Program-made: the position numbers and the translations under genes
Notes under the pieces: model-generated
The model's database searches: none
Told to the model about the DNA's origin: nothing
Seen by the model: only the letters and a program-made list of their open reading frames with translations
Part shown: positions 1 to 18,200 of the stretch, in pieces
Position numbering within the stretch: the stretch's first letter is position 1
Layout: the number at the start of each line of letters is the position of its first letter
Assembly (NCBI RefSeq): GCF_900496995.4
Contig: NC_044012.1
Span: 3,100,001-3,164,000 of the forward strand
Direction of reading: 5' to 3'
Source: Aquila chrysaetos chrysaetos
Lineage: Eukaryota > Chordata > Aves > Accipitriformes > Accipitridae
DNA: 64,000 nucleotides

Positions 1-6220
<6,220 letters not shown>

Positions 6221-6900
6221 CCTGCCACGGCAGACAGCCCCCGGCGGCCGACACCGCTCCACCGGCCCCGCTCCCCGTCCCGTCCCGTCCCGTCCCGTCC
6301 CGTCCCGCCGCCAAACGTCGTCAAACGCCGCCAAGCGCTGTCGTAAAAAAAGCGAGGGGCGGAGGTCCTCCCGTATCCCATCAACCCCGCGGGTTAAAGG
6401 GCCGCTCCTTCGCGGCTTCTCGCTCTCCCGCGTACTCCCGGCGTGCACCGCGCTTCCGCTCGGCCGCCTCCTTCCGGTCGCAGCCCCGGGTAGAGGACGG
6501 TCGCCAGGTCGTCGGGCCGCGGCGGGGCCGGGAGGGGGGTGACGGGGGCTGCCCGCTCCCCGACGGTGGGAGGGTGGGCCCTGCCCGCCACGTTCACCCG
6601 CCCCGGGGGATGGGCGGGTGGCGCGGGCCTGGTTGGCGGTGGGGGAATGAGGGGCGGAGGGCTGCGGCCTTCCCCTTGAAGGAGCCGGGGGCGGGAGGGG
6701 GGGGGGGGTGGTGTCGGTGCGGCGTCATATCGCCGGTGTCACGGCATGTCGGGAGGGTGTCAGGCGTCACCGCCGTGGGTGGCACCGTGGACGGGGGGGC
6801 GGGGGCCTCGCTTCCCTGTGCCGTGAGGTCCGCGCCAAGGTCAGGCGTGGGCCCTGGGCTCCGTGCTCACCTCGCGGGGGGTTCGTGGGGTTTTTTTTGT
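6221..6900. promoter_or_regulatory. EMC8/COX4I1 divergent CpG-rich promoter region
   Basis: The EMC8 start codon (6220, minus) and the COX4I1 start codon (7419, plus) face away from each other across 1.2 kb. The first 680 bp are strongly GC- and CpG-rich. An ETS/GABP-type core (CTTCCGG) lies at about 6471-6477, as is common in promoters of respiratory-chain genes. COX4I1 needs a non-coding first exon here because its ATG lies two bases into an internal exon. I could not place the transcription starts or the exon 1 donor with confidence. No TATA box is evident. Confidence 0.75.
6274..6306 (+). repeat. GTCCC pentanucleotide repeat
   Basis: About six tandem copies of the pentamer CCGTC/GTCCC sit 54-86 bp upstream of the EMC8 ATG. 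In an EMC8 transcript they would read as GGGAC repeats, with G runs spaced to allow a G-quadruplex. If transcription starts upstream of it, this lies in the EMC8 5' UTR. Confidence 0.85.
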
Positions 6901-7417
6901 TTGTTTGTTTGCTGAGATCAGGGGCCTGTGAGAAACCCGTGTCCTGGAGCGGAGGCTTGGGCGGGGAGGCTGTGGGAGAAACCGTTAGCCGGGTGTCTGC
7001 CCTCCCCTTGGACATGCCGGTGTTGTTCGCTGCTGGAGTATTTCTTCAGTGGGTGTGAGATGTGTTTAGACTCAGCTCGCTTGGGGCTCCTGGCTTGAGC
7101 CCAGGAACGATTCGTTACTGAGCGAAAGCATCCCGGAAGGCTGACTTGAACATGAGAATGCCTTTGAGTTCAAATACAGGAGGCTGCGGGGAAAAAAGGG
7201 GGGAGAGGAAGACTCATCCAAGTAGTTCTAGTGGGGTAATGTCCCTGAAAAGCCCGGAGCGGTTCGGTCTGATGTGCTGCTCTTTGGAGAAGGGGCAGGA
7301 AGCCTCTAGGCCGGCTTTTCTTTTTTATAGACTATTAGAAAATGGTGTTATTTCACCTTTGTACATTCGATGTCTTTACCTGATGCTGACTTACCTGCTG
7401 TTGTTTTGTGCTGACAG

Positions 7418-7497
7418 GATGTTGGCTTCCAGGGCGTTCAGCCTCATTGGGAAGAGAGCCATTTCCACCTCCATCTGTGTGAGAGCGCACGGCCATG
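7418..7497 (+). CDS. COX4I1: COX4I1 exon 2 (first coding exon)
   Basis: The acceptor CTGACAG precedes one untranslated base and then ATG at 7419. The exon ends at GGCCATG|GTAGG. It encodes the whole mitochondrial presequence and the first mature residues, leaving one base of a split Ala codon. Confidence 0.96.
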
Positions 7498-10274
7498 GTA
7501 GGTGGCAACCGCTTCGCTGTTTTAGTAAGGACGATAAAACAAGAGCTCTAGAGGAAGAACACAAAAAGCTGCTGCTGGGGTTTGGGTAAGGAAAGAATTG
7601 GGATAGAGGGGGTTTGGTGAGGCTGGTGCCTTGCCCGGTGGCAGGACAGCTGTCTGAGCAGGCGGTGCCAGCAGATGGCATTGCGGAGGCGTAGGCAGCG
7701 CTGACGGCTGCTGGGGAGGTGGCAGGAGCCGAGGGCCGGGCAGAAACTAGGATGGAAAAGGTGGAGAGGGCTTCTAGGTATTTGGTAGGGGAGGTGATCA
7801 GTGTGACAGCTGGAAACAGAGGTGGCCGAGACATTAATAAAGTAATTTTGGATATTACCTTTTATGTAGATCCTCCTTCTGCTTTATTCTTACGCTCTTA
7901 AAATAGCACCCACTTTAAGTACTCTCTCTTTTCCCTCTTCCTCCTCAATGAATGCTTCATCCAGAAGTCTTTTCCCTCCTGGATTCCTTAACTATCATCA
8001 TGTTTTTGACTGCACTGTTGGTTTTTTGTATTGTAACCAGTAAGGGATGTTTGTGCAAGAGTCAGAAGCTTGAATGGGTGTGTCTTCTGTTCCCATGTGC
8101 AGCTGGTGTTGTCAAAGCAGAGGATTTCAGCCTCCCAGCCTATGTCGACCGTCGTGACGTTCCCCTGCCTGAAGTGGCCTTTGTAAGGGATCTCTCTGCT
8201 CAGCAGAAGGCGCTGAAAGAGAAGGAAAAGGCGTCTTGGACTGCTCTGTCCGTTGATGAGAAAGTCGAACGTAGGTAGCAGGGGCTTTAACCTCACAGCT
8301 AGCAACGACGCGATCTGATCTGTTGCGCGTTCATTGTTGACAGCTTTTACTAGAAAGCGGCAGGCGGTGCCTGTTGAGGTAGCTGCTAAACCCTGCTCTT
8401 TCCAGCGGCTCTGCAAGCAGAGCCGTGAAGGAGCTTTGTTAATTATGATGGAGCTCCTTGTGTACGTGCGAGTGGAGATCAGTGGTTTGTGTTCTTGGGA
8501 TCCTCGGTGCTGTTTCAAAAAGTTAGAAGCGCCTGCCATGGTGTCTGTTAGGTGCCAGAAGTGAAGTTCAGCAATTTCTTCCTCTTCCAGAAAACAAATA
8601 ATCATTATATTTGTTTCTTGATTCCCATCTGCTATCGACAAGCCAGAAGAACATCTCTTTGTTATAATAATATGCAATTGTTAGTCCGGCAGAGTAAAAT
8701 GAACCCTGTGTATTTGAATGTTAATGACCATTGACCTTAGCATTACCAAATTGCAGGTAATTAAAGTGCCGAGCAGGTGTTTGACTTGCCAATAAAACCG
8801 CATCATCTTTTCTAACTGCCGTCATGGTATGCAAGTGAGAACCTGATCTCTCAGCAGTGCTGTGTCCACCCGTGTCCCACTGAGAAGGTTTAAAACTCTT
8901 TTGGGAATCGCTCAAATATTTGTAAGCACTCTCCAAATCTAATGCTGTTTTGAACTTCAAAATATTGTGGGCCTTAGTGGCGAAGCTGAGGGAAGCCTTT
9001 TGAGATACCAGCGTTCCCGTTGAAATTATTTGTGCTAGGAAGCTTTGTGGTCAGTAACGGCCCTGGGAATTGGAGGGAGGGAAGGAGAGCTCCGTTTCTC
9101 CTTCTGTCAGGCCTTCCCCTTTCGTTCAGCTTTAGGCTTTGGTCACCTCCCTCTGGAGAGCAGCCAGTTGCCTGCAAGTCACAGGAAGAGTAAAAGAAAT
9201 GATTTGATGCTTTTTAACTTTTTTGCAGTGTATCGTATCAAATTTAACGAGAGCTATGCAGAAATGAACAGAGGATCAAATGAATGGAAGACCGTCCTCG
9301 GTGGAGTACTGTTCTTTCTTGGTGTAACTGGTGTCATCCTCATTTGGCAGAAACATTATAGTAAGTAAATGCCATACAGAGTTAAGTCTTAAATGAAGAG
9401 CAAGATCAATTGATACCTGATGGGAAATTAGAGAATTCTCCGTAAACTGCTCCGGGGGGGTCAGAGTGGTGTATCGAACAGCTGTTCCGGTGACCTCCTG
9501 GCAGTTGCTCTTTGTTAGTCTCTGAAACTCAGTTCTGGAGCTGTAACTTCATGGAGATGAGCAGGTACATAGCGTAAATATTCAGAAGCTGACTTGTAGA
9601 AAGGTGAAGGTGGTGGAGAGAGCTTTGGTGGGAGGAGAGGAAAGGGAGGGGAAAGTGTGGTGATACACTAATGATCCCAGAGCTTCCTCCTCCTGTGAAA
9701 CCTGCTGTCGCAAACGTTTATTGCTGCCTTGGTAGTAAACATTTGAGTTTCTGCCATGTTTGGCTTCCTTCCCAGCTAACGATCCTACCTCGAGGGAGCC
9801 TTCCAGCTGCCGTGAGGCAGAGCATGCAGTTAAATGAGCTGCTCTCTGTCTTGAGGCTTCATCTACTCGCGGTGAAAGTTTAGGAGGAGGCTGTTGTCTT
9901 GGTACAAGCCTTTTCTGATGAACAAAACGGCTAGAGAATCAATGTGGGAATCTGGTCTGAGCTGAATGCTTCAGAAATTGGATGTAGGGAACGTAGGTTT
10001 GAACAGTGATGGCGTGCATGTAATCAGCACTGGTGGCTTCGGGGGGAAAAAAGCTTTTTGTTAGTGAAACTTGTACCTTGGTTCCCAACTTGCTCGTTTT
10101 GTATCACGATGTAATTCTGCCTGCTTTTGAATTGCAGTGTACGGCCCTATTCCGCACACCTTCTCTGACGAGTGGCTGTCAGCGCAGACGAAGAGAATGT
10201 TGGACATGCGGATTAATCCCGTGGAGGGCATCTCTTCCCAGTGGGATTTTGAGAAGAATGAATGGAAGAAATGA
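7418..10274 (+). CDS. COX4I1: cytochrome c oxidase subunit 4 isoform 1, complete
   Basis: COX4I1 is a nuclear-encoded subunit of mitochondrial complex IV. It crosses the inner membrane once and carries an allosteric ATP/ADP-responsive matrix domain. Coding exons are 7419..7497, 8103..8270, 9229..9360 and 10138..10274, joining in frame to 516 nt (171 aa; human has 169). Residues 1-22 form a basic, hydroxylated mitochondrial presequence ([20 protein letters not shown]). The mature part contains [51 protein letters not shown], a transmembrane helix ([16 protein letters not shown]) and the C-terminal [11 protein letters not shown]. All introns have GT/AG ends. The region just after the presequence (AHGHAG) is two residues longer than in human. 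The ATG is chosen because it opens the presequence and sits directly after the exon 2 acceptor. Sequence similarity to the muscle/ubiquitous isoform is clear throughout; I see no sign of the isoform 2 gene. Confidence 0.98.
7498..8102 (+). other. COX4I1: COX4I1 intron 2
   Basis: A 605-bp intron with GT/AG ends. I see no other feature in it. Confidence 0.85.
8103..8270 (+). CDS. COX4I1: COX4I1 exon 3
   Basis: Bounded by GTGCAG and C|GTAGGT. It encodes [18 protein letters not shown] through EKVE, the matrix domain including the KEKEKASW segment. The last base is the first of the Leu codon in the LYRIKF segment. Confidence 0.97.
8271..9228 (+). other. COX4I1: COX4I1 intron 3
   Basis: A 958-bp intron with GT/AG ends and a pyrimidine-rich 3' end (TTTTTTGCAG). 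I recognise no transposon or RNA gene in it. Confidence 0.8.
9229..9360 (+). CDS. COX4I1: COX4I1 exon 4, with the membrane helix
   Basis: Bounded by TTTTGCAG and A|GTAAGT. It encodes [19 protein letters not shown], then KTVLGG, the hydrophobic helix and WQKHY. The terminal A joins TG of the next exon to give Met where human has Val (HYMYGP against HYVYGP). Confidence 0.97.
9361..10137 (+). other. COX4I1: COX4I1 intron 4
   Basis: A 777-bp intron with a consensus GTAAGT donor and TTGCAG acceptor. Nothing else is supported in it. Confidence 0.8.
10138..10274 (+). CDS. COX4I1: COX4I1 exon 5, C-terminal coding part
   Basis: Encodes [39 protein letters not shown] and NEWKK, followed by TGA at 10272-10274. 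The C-terminal end matches mammalian COX4I1 closely. Confidence 0.97.
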
Positions 10275-10380
10275 AGCAACTCAGTGGAACCTGCTCTGCT
10301 TGAATATGAAATGATTCCATCACCTGTGTGTGACCTCGTTGCTTATGTACTGGAACAACCTCTCTGCCTACACAGATGCT

Positions 10381-10386
10381 AATAAA
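10381..10386 (+). terminator. COX4I1: COX4I1 polyadenylation signal AATAAA
   Basis: A canonical AATAAA lies 107 bp after the stop codon and is followed by T/G-rich sequence (TTTTATTGG, GTTTGTTGTG). The 3' UTR is therefore about 0.13 kb, as short as is usual for this gene. Confidence 0.88.
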
Positions 10387-10409
10387 TGTCTGGTTAACTT
10401 GAAAGTTTC

Positions 10410-12270
10410 CTTTTATTGGTCTTCAAATGCGTTTGTTGTGATGGTAATCTGTAGTGCGGGTTGAGGGGCAGAGCTTTCCCAGAGAGTCGTGTCATGGTTG
10501 GTATATAATCAGTTAAAGGGAATGTTTCTGGGGCACAGCCGGCAGTCCTGCTGTGCAGAAGTCTGAGCTACATGTAAGGTAAGCAGATCCCAGCCCCTGC
10601 GGAGGCTCGGTGTCCCGTAACCGCTCCAAAAATAGCGTGCCGGCGCTCCAAAAGGCAGCGGCATGAGTCAAACTGCCGCAGGTTGTGGGGCGAGGATCAA
10701 CGCTGCTGTGTCTGTCTGCCCTGCTTGTGAAGGGAACGTGTTCTCAACAGCACGGGCAGGCTGCGGACCTTGCTCCAGTATGCCGTGCAGACTCTAGTGA
10801 GGAAGAGAGAGAATTACTAGGTCTGGTTCAGCTGAGGACAGGTTTAGGTGAACCCCTGAAGTGTGTTTCATGCCTTGCCTCTTGTGTGAGGTGACGGTGT
10901 TCAGACTGCAGCTGGGGGAGGGAAAGAAATGCTGCATTTAGTGGGAGCATCTCAGAGCTTTTATTAAACGCAGTGGTCTGAACGAGTTCTGGTTCATGGC
11001 TTAACGTTTTCAGGGCCTGAGCTAAGAAAGCTGGCACCTCTGCTCTGCCTGTACCTGCCAAATTTCTCCTTTCAGCTGATGTGGTGTGTCCCGTAGGCTT
11101 TCTGTAGGCAAACTTCTGCCTTTGGTTTAAAAACACACCTCCGAGGACTAAAACAAGCTTTGACTTCAGTTTGCTCTTTTCCTGATTTACAGGACTCTCG
11201 TGGTTTTAAATCCACACCTGTATGTAGCAGCCGTGGAGAAAAGCCTGGGGGGGGTCTCAGTCACTTGTGACAGCCTGCTGTGCTGGGGGCTGGCCAGCCT
11301 TTCCCTTCCAGTCAGAAATTTGGGGAAGGTTGCTAAGGTGAGATGGCTGAGATGATTTGGTGGGAGGTAAGCGAGGAGCTCCTCTTCCTGCACCTTCAGG
11401 TGAAATATTTGTCTCCGGGGTGCTGAGGAGGATGTTATAAGGATGGTGGAATCACGGAGTGGCGATGGCTGTGGGGTTTTCCCCAATGCTCGTGGTTTGC
11501 TTTTCTGTGCTCTTTGTGTTGTTCGTGCCTCTGGCAGGCTGATAGCACTGATCTGGGAGGGGGCTGGTGAGCTGCTAGGCGTATCTGCTTTGAAAATTGA
11601 TGTTTTGAAGCATATGCTGGAATTGCAGTGCTGTTTTACAGCTCCTCTTATCTCCCTTCCTGGAGGGAGGGGGAGATGGGCTTATCCTCGATGCTCCATT
11701 AGCCGCACACCGCTTGCGGCACGCTCTGGTTTTCGAGGTAAGTGCCTTATTCTCAATTCTGCTCTCGTTCCTGTGACTGGGAGGAATTAGCATGAACAGG
11801 AGAGAAATCCTGCTGCGCTCAGGGCTTGTACCAGCCTGTAGCATCCCAGGATGAAGCCCGACGAGCGTCGCTGGGACGAGGGAGTCATTCCTCCCAGGAA
11901 CATCTCTTCACCCTCCCCAAAAGGCTGCGAAAGCCCCAGGGAGAGAAACCTGAGCCTCGCCAGGGCTCCAGATCCTTATTTCATCCTCCCCTGCCCAGCA
12001 CCGGCCACTCTCCTCTATTCCCTTCACCCGTCAGCACAGCGGCAGAGACCTGCCGGAGCAGCCTGCAGCCGGTAAGTGAGCTGAATTTGCTGGGGCTCTG
12101 TACGCTGCCCTCCTGGCACGTGTTCCCTTTCCTCCTGCTCTTGGCAGAGGGATGCACTGTTGGAGAAAGGCAGATCTCACCATCCTGTCTGGGATTTTGG
12201 GGTGTTTATCTGCAGATAGCCTTGGATACCGAGAAGCCACCTGAATCCCGATCCTGAGGAAAGGAAAACC
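10410..12270. other. intergenic region between COX4I1 and the phosphatase
   Basis: Moderately GC-rich with no supported coding exon. It probably holds the promoter and any 5' UTR exons of the phosphatase. Two strong donor-like sites lie at CGAG|GTAAGT (11737/11738) and CCG|GTAAGT (12071/12072). An acceptor-like TATCTGCAG ends at 12215. Which of these is used cannot be decided from sequence alone. Confidence 0.6.
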
Positions 12271-12291
12271 ATGGGGACTGGAATGAGCAAG
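12271..12291 (+). CDS. phosphatase coding exon 1
   Basis: ATG to the donor AAG|GTACTG, seven codons: MGTGMSK. It matches MGNGMNK of DUSP22. Such a short first coding exon, ending just before the GLYLGN block, fits this family. Gly2 is a possible myristoylation site. Confidence 0.9.
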
Positions 12292-15200
12292 GTACTGGGG
12301 GGGGGGACAGTGGGATGCTGGCCAGCACGTCCTCCTTGGGCAGGACCTTTCTTCTGCAGCCCAGGGGGATGCTCATTCCCAGGCTACCACGATGCCCTAA
12401 ATGCAACCATTTCTCATTCCCCTTTGAAACTTCAAGCACTTAAGAAAGGGAATTAAGAAACTAAACAGCGATCCCTGGATTTATGTCTGAGGTGATGAGC
12501 TAAGTGTCTGCGGGTGTTAGAAAAGTGGCAGCTGGCTTTAAATGCTCGTCCCTTGGGTGGTAAGGCTGTGGCATGAGCATCCTTAGGGCTCACGGGGGTC
12601 CCTGCATGGAAATTTCCTCCCCTTGCCCTCCCCGGGACGTGTCTGTGCCGGGCAGCCATGTGCTCCGAAGGGGGAAGTGGGGTTTTACTGCTGCTTGTTG
12701 CTCAGCTGAACTCCAGGGCTGGCAGAGGGGATTGATTTCTCTTGGTATCCTTAAATAACCGCTTGGTATGTGTGTTCTCCAGTTTAAAATTAGACTCTGA
12801 GACAACAACAGAAAGACCAGATCAGGGCAAATTCTCTCTGCGTGGCTCTGGTGCGATTTAACACTGTGGTTTCACCCCCTGCAGAAGCAGCCTGACCTGC
12901 AAAGTGGCTTTTACAGCCTCCCCGCTGCCACCAAACCTTCTTGGGGAGCCCCGGCTGCCTTTGCCGGGGTCTGGGTTGGTGCAGACATGTTTGTGTTGCA
13001 GGATCTGGCTTTGACTTGATGAGACACGGGGCTCGGCATCGTCCTTCTAGTGGTAACAGCTTGTGCTGTGCTGGGCACAGACGTTTGCTGAATCCAGGTG
13101 TTTGCACCCCAGGAGCGGGCTGGGGTTCAGCTGAATGGTAGAAACGGGCTGGATGTGGCCCAGTGCTGTTGAAAACCCTCCCTACAGCCTCTCAAACCAG
13201 ATGTTTTCTGCTAGACAGGTGCAAACAAGTCCAACTGGTAACCAGCTCTTCCTTTCTGTGTCCCTGGAAACTGCTCTGGCGGGCTCTTACACCCCGTAAA
13301 TACTCTGAGCTGCCCCTTTTTTCTCCTTCATAACCCTGCAGCAGCGAGTTGGAGGCCAAATTTGCATACTTGACAGCACTTACTGCAACATCCTGGCCAG
13401 AAAAGTATTATAAATAGCCTGTGCCTTTGCCTGTCTATCCCCAGCTGGTGGAGGCAATCTTTGAAACTATTTGCAAGAGGTGGTTGCTAGAGAATAGCAA
13501 AACAAAACCGAGCTGCAGGAGGGCTGGCCTGCCTCGGGGAGCTGGGGGGGGAGTTCCCGCTGGAGCCCCACCTTGAAGGAGGAGGCTGGGATGAGCCGGG
13601 CTGTTTTGGGGAATCCAGCCCCCAGCAGCGCCTTTCCGATAGCAATAGGACCACAGGCAAGCCCCTTCCATTTCTGCGCTGAGTTTTGCTGAGCTCTGCG
13701 CTCCTGGAGGGGTTTGGGTTGGCGGTTTGAGTGGGCTCAGCCTTTGGTGTTCATAAATGAAGATGATTCGTTAATTAGGTGCCTGGTTTATCGTTGCCTG
13801 GGGAGTTTGCTGCCAGATGCCCTGGTCCCGCTGGTACCGTGCATGCAGCTCGATGCTCCCGCCACGTCGGACGCACGTTGTGCCCAGCGCTGTCTGAAAT
13901 CTCTCTCCTTTTTTGTCACCTCCCAGGTTGTCAAAGGCCTTTACCTCGGGAACATCCGCGGTAAGTGCCTTTCCCTGCTCCACCTCCGCATTGCTGTGGA
14001 ATTCCCGGGCAGCCAGCGGGGCTGGAGGAGTCCCTCTCCTCGGGAGCTCCCTGTGCCTGCTCCCGGCTGGGGACCTCGGCATCTTCCGGAGATCCAAAGC
14101 CGCCAAAAAGCCCCATCCCAATTGCAAGTGACTCCATGCAGCTCAAGCCCAGGAAAGGGGACATCTGGGGGGAGCTGCGGTCACCAGCCGTGCCGGAGCA
14201 CTGGGGAACCCCTGGCATGGCTGGAAGCCTCTCCTGTGTTTGCTGAGACAATATTTACAGCGGGCCAACGCCTGGCTTTCTCGCTGGGGCCTCTGGTCCC
14301 GTGGGGAACAGGGTGAAGCTTGGGTTTCACCCAACAGTGAGGACACGACAGCCTTTTCCAAGTTAGCAGTATAATTTCTGATTCTGGGGGTGGCTTCAGG
14401 AGCCTGCTGAATACCCAGTGCATCCGAGGAGGATTTTGCTTTGAAAGAGGTGCATTGCGATGTCTCCTTTCCTGCATCGTGCTGGGTGAGAGGCAGCGGG
14501 AAGAGGCTGGCGTGGGGGTCAAGGGGCTGGGGGGGGATGGATGCGGGTTGCTGGTGAGTGCTTGGTCCAGAGGATTTCCCAGGAGGGCAAATGACTGACG
14601 TGCCGCTCCTGCTTCCAGACTCTGAGGACCGGGAAAACCTGCTGAAGAACGGGGTGACGCACATCCTCTCCGTCCACAACAGTGCTAAACCGGTGCTGGA
14701 GGTGAGTTCCCCGGCTGGGGGGGACACCTGGGGGACCACCCCGGGGGAGCAGGGGCTGGGAAGGTGCAGATGGAACCCACGCCGCCTTCTCCTGGCGTGG
14801 GGCAGAGAGGGAAGAAGCAATGTTGGGATTTGCGCCGGTTTTATTATTTTTTTTTTTTTTTTGCGCCGATTTGCGCCATGCGATGTTGAATTGCACCCAA
14901 AGGGGCTCGGCTCTGGCTTTCGGGGGAGAGGGCAGCGGGGTGTTTTAGGGGACACGACCACCTCCCTCCTCGATGGTTTGTCGGGTGAAGGTGTCCAGCC
15001 GCAGCCCCGCTGCGGGGTGCTGCCGCGGGGAGAACCGCGAGAGGGCGGCGGAGCCCCGCGGATGGCAGCGCCGGGGCCGCATCCAGCCCCGATGGGGCGG
15101 TGCGGGGGGGGGGGGGGGCACAGCAGGACCTGGAGGACCCCCCCCCCCCCCCACACCCCATCCCACCTCCCTTTCCAAAGCCCTGGCTTTGCCTGCTCGG

Positions 15201-18200
15201 TCCTGTGGTCCCCCGTCTCGCTGACGCCGGAGCGCTGCGGACCCCTCGGGCTGTGGGTTGGGGAAACTGAGGCAGGAGGGAGCTGCTCGGTGGGTTGATG
15301 CCGGAGGTGCCGGCTAGGTCTTTTGGGCACAAATCCTGCTTCTACGGACCGGTGGGCCGGGTGGAGCCTGCAGCAGGAGGAACAACCCCGTGCGGGAGAT
15401 GCTGGGGCCATGCCGCTCATCTTGCAGCCGATGGCCATGTGCAATTTGCACTTCGTCCCGGTGTCGGACCCGCTGCCAGCTCCCAAATCCTGGGATGCTG
15501 CAGAAGGCGAAGGGGACTGCCAGGACCTCTCGTCCTTCGGGGGCACGATGGGCAGGGAGCCCCAGCAAAACACCAGCTTGAGCCTCTTCCCCGCTAAGGG
15601 ATTGAGTAACGTGGAGGAAAGGAAGGAGAGAGAGAAGGAAGGAGGCTGCGTAAAATCGGTGCAGAGAAACAGCTTGTGCCTGGAGAAGGGGCAGTGGCCG
15701 GGGTCTGGCAGGGCTCGGGGCACGGCCAGACGGATAGCAAACCGCATGGTGAGCTTACAACACGGAGCAAGCCAGCGCGCTGGTGGAAAGGGGAACCGGA
15801 AAGGTATGGTGGGTTGAGCAATGTGTCAATCACAGCCCTGGGTCAGGAACCGCAAACCCCAGCACCGTTCCCATGCGTGGCCCAGCTCCCTGAGGTGGGA
15901 TGGGGGCACCCGGCCCCGTGGGGAAGGGGAAGCCGCTGGGAGCCCGGCAGTTAATCCGTGATCGGGGTGCGGGTCAGGAGTTTGGGGAGGAGTGGGGTCG
16001 TTTCGGCTGGTCCCCTGGTTGGCACGGTGGTTCTCCTCGCCGTGGGGAGATCGGGCTGGCACCAGGCGTGGCAGGGCGCAGCCGGGTTTTGGAAAGCCGC
16101 AGCCCATCACGGCTCACCCCGCAAAACCTTGCTGGTCCCCGTGCCCCTGCCCGGTGCGTGGCCCCCTTCCATCCGCTGAGCTCCCCCCTCCACCCACCAT
16201 CCCCTGCGTGCCGGGGAGCCGCGGTTTGGCCGGGGATGTGGATGAGGAACCCTGCGGCTCTGTTTTTTTCCCCCCCTCTGCCCCGGCCTCTCCGGCAGCT
16301 TCTCCGGGTGGGGAGCATCCAGCCGGCACGCCACAGGGAAAGTGGCACATCGCTGCGGCACCTCGTCCCCGTCCCACGAGAGGCTGTGGGATGGCGGGGG
16401 CGAGCGTGGGACGGGGCTGGGGAGGATGAATGGGATGGAGAGGTGATGCATGGGAAAGCCCGCCCGCGCTCATCCTCGAAACGTGGGTCTTTCCAGTGCA
16501 GAAATATCCCCGTGCCTGTCCTGCTCTGCCCCTTCCCTCCTTAAATAATTGGCTTTTTCCAGCCTCCCTATTTGCCGTGGGCTGGAGGGAAGTGGCCCGT
16601 GGGTTTGGGCTGCGTCAGCCCAGGGGGGACCTTTTGGCAGCGATGCCACAGGGAGCTGATGGAGATGGGGCAATCCCTGGTGCTCAGCCGTTTCGGCTCT
16701 GGCTGGCAGGATTTCCACCCATTTCACTAAGAAAAAAAAAAAAAAACCCAACCCCCAAAAACTCAGATGAAAAGGATCTAATTTTAGCTCAGAACAGGGA
16801 GGATCGAGGAAGCGATGTTTTAAAGAAAGGAAAGTAATCTGACCTACGCCAACATGTGGCAGGATGATTTATTGTGTATTAAAAGGACCGGGAGGAAATA
16901 ACTCATTGATGAGAGTGACTTCATCAGTGCGTGTTCACACACGTCTTCCTGATGGGGCTCGTCGGTCAGGGCTCCAGGAAAGGGGTGGCTGAGTTTTGGG
17001 GGGGCTCCTGAGCATTGTAGCGGTTCCCCACAGCCTGGTCTCTCCTCTGGGCTGAAATGGGGGGGAAATAGCCCGGGGTGGGATGGATGCGACCCGTCAC
17101 AGCTCTCCCTACCCGGGGGGAGCAGGGCGATGGCACCGAAAGTGGATTGTGGCTTTCCCTTCACCGAAGGTTCAGCTGGGGAGAGGGAAAAGAGAGAAAT
17201 GGGGCATTCTGTGTTTCTCGGTGGTATCTTATTACTGCAACTGTCTTTATATTGCAGGACATGACCTATCTCTGTATCTCGGCCTCAGATTCGTCCAGTC
17301 AAAACCTGTAAGTCGTTTGCCATCCTTTTGCCTCCCAGCATCGCGTGTTGGTAGTTGTTGGTCAATAAAAGCTCAGATTCTGCAGAATGAAGGTTCAGTT
17401 CATTCCTGCTGTGAAAACTTCATATCATTGCTGAGCTTGACAGAAGCTGCGGTGCATTCTCGGATGGTAAATAGCATTTGTAGGACTTAAAATCTGTTTC
17501 TGTGTGTGTTTGCAGTCTGTAAATTTAATTTTCCATCAAATTTCAGAATTCTTCTACTGGGCAGGGTTGAAAATGGGAGCATTTTTTATTGGTTTACAAA
17601 GACAGTGATTTGTGTTGGTCTTCCAGACATTCTCCTTGGAAAGAGAAATAAAATATTTATTAAACTCAACATTTTTTTTCCCCACACAAAGCTTAGATAC
17701 TTCTAAGTCCTTTAATGATGTTCTTGAGATGAAGCTGGTGAGAGATGCTGCAAGGAAGCCCCAGGCTTTCATGGGGCGCGGTGCTGGGGTGCGATGGGTG
17801 CAGGTGCTGCTGGCCCTGGGGAGGTTGCAGAACCCCGCTGCTGCTTTGGGTGACGGGCATCCATAAACCATCCGTTGCAACCAGAAAATAGGCAACTCCG
17901 AGGGATTTTTTTCTCGCCAATCAAGCCCTAAAAAGGATCAAAACTTCATGCACAGTGACCGGACTGAGCCCCACTTGCAGAGGTGCTGGTTTTCCAGCAT
18001 CCTTGGGAGCAGCCGTGCCCGCGGGTGTGATTCTGCTTGCTCATGCTCCCGCTGAGCGGAAAGAGAAGCTTTACAAGAAAGCCCTGCCTCAGCAAGAGCT
18101 GGGTTTTTTGGTTGTTATTTTTTCTCTTCTCACATTTCTTTGCATTTGTGGCATGTCTACTGAAAGGAGAAAAAAAAAAAAAGGAAAAAAAAAAAAAGAA

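Noticed and set aside
14143-15747. 534-aa open frame on the minus strand across phosphatase exon 3 and introns 2-3
   Set aside because: It lies antisense to a supported exon in very GC-rich DNA and passes through homopolymer runs. It shows no domain or conserved motif. Long stop-free frames are expected at this GC content.
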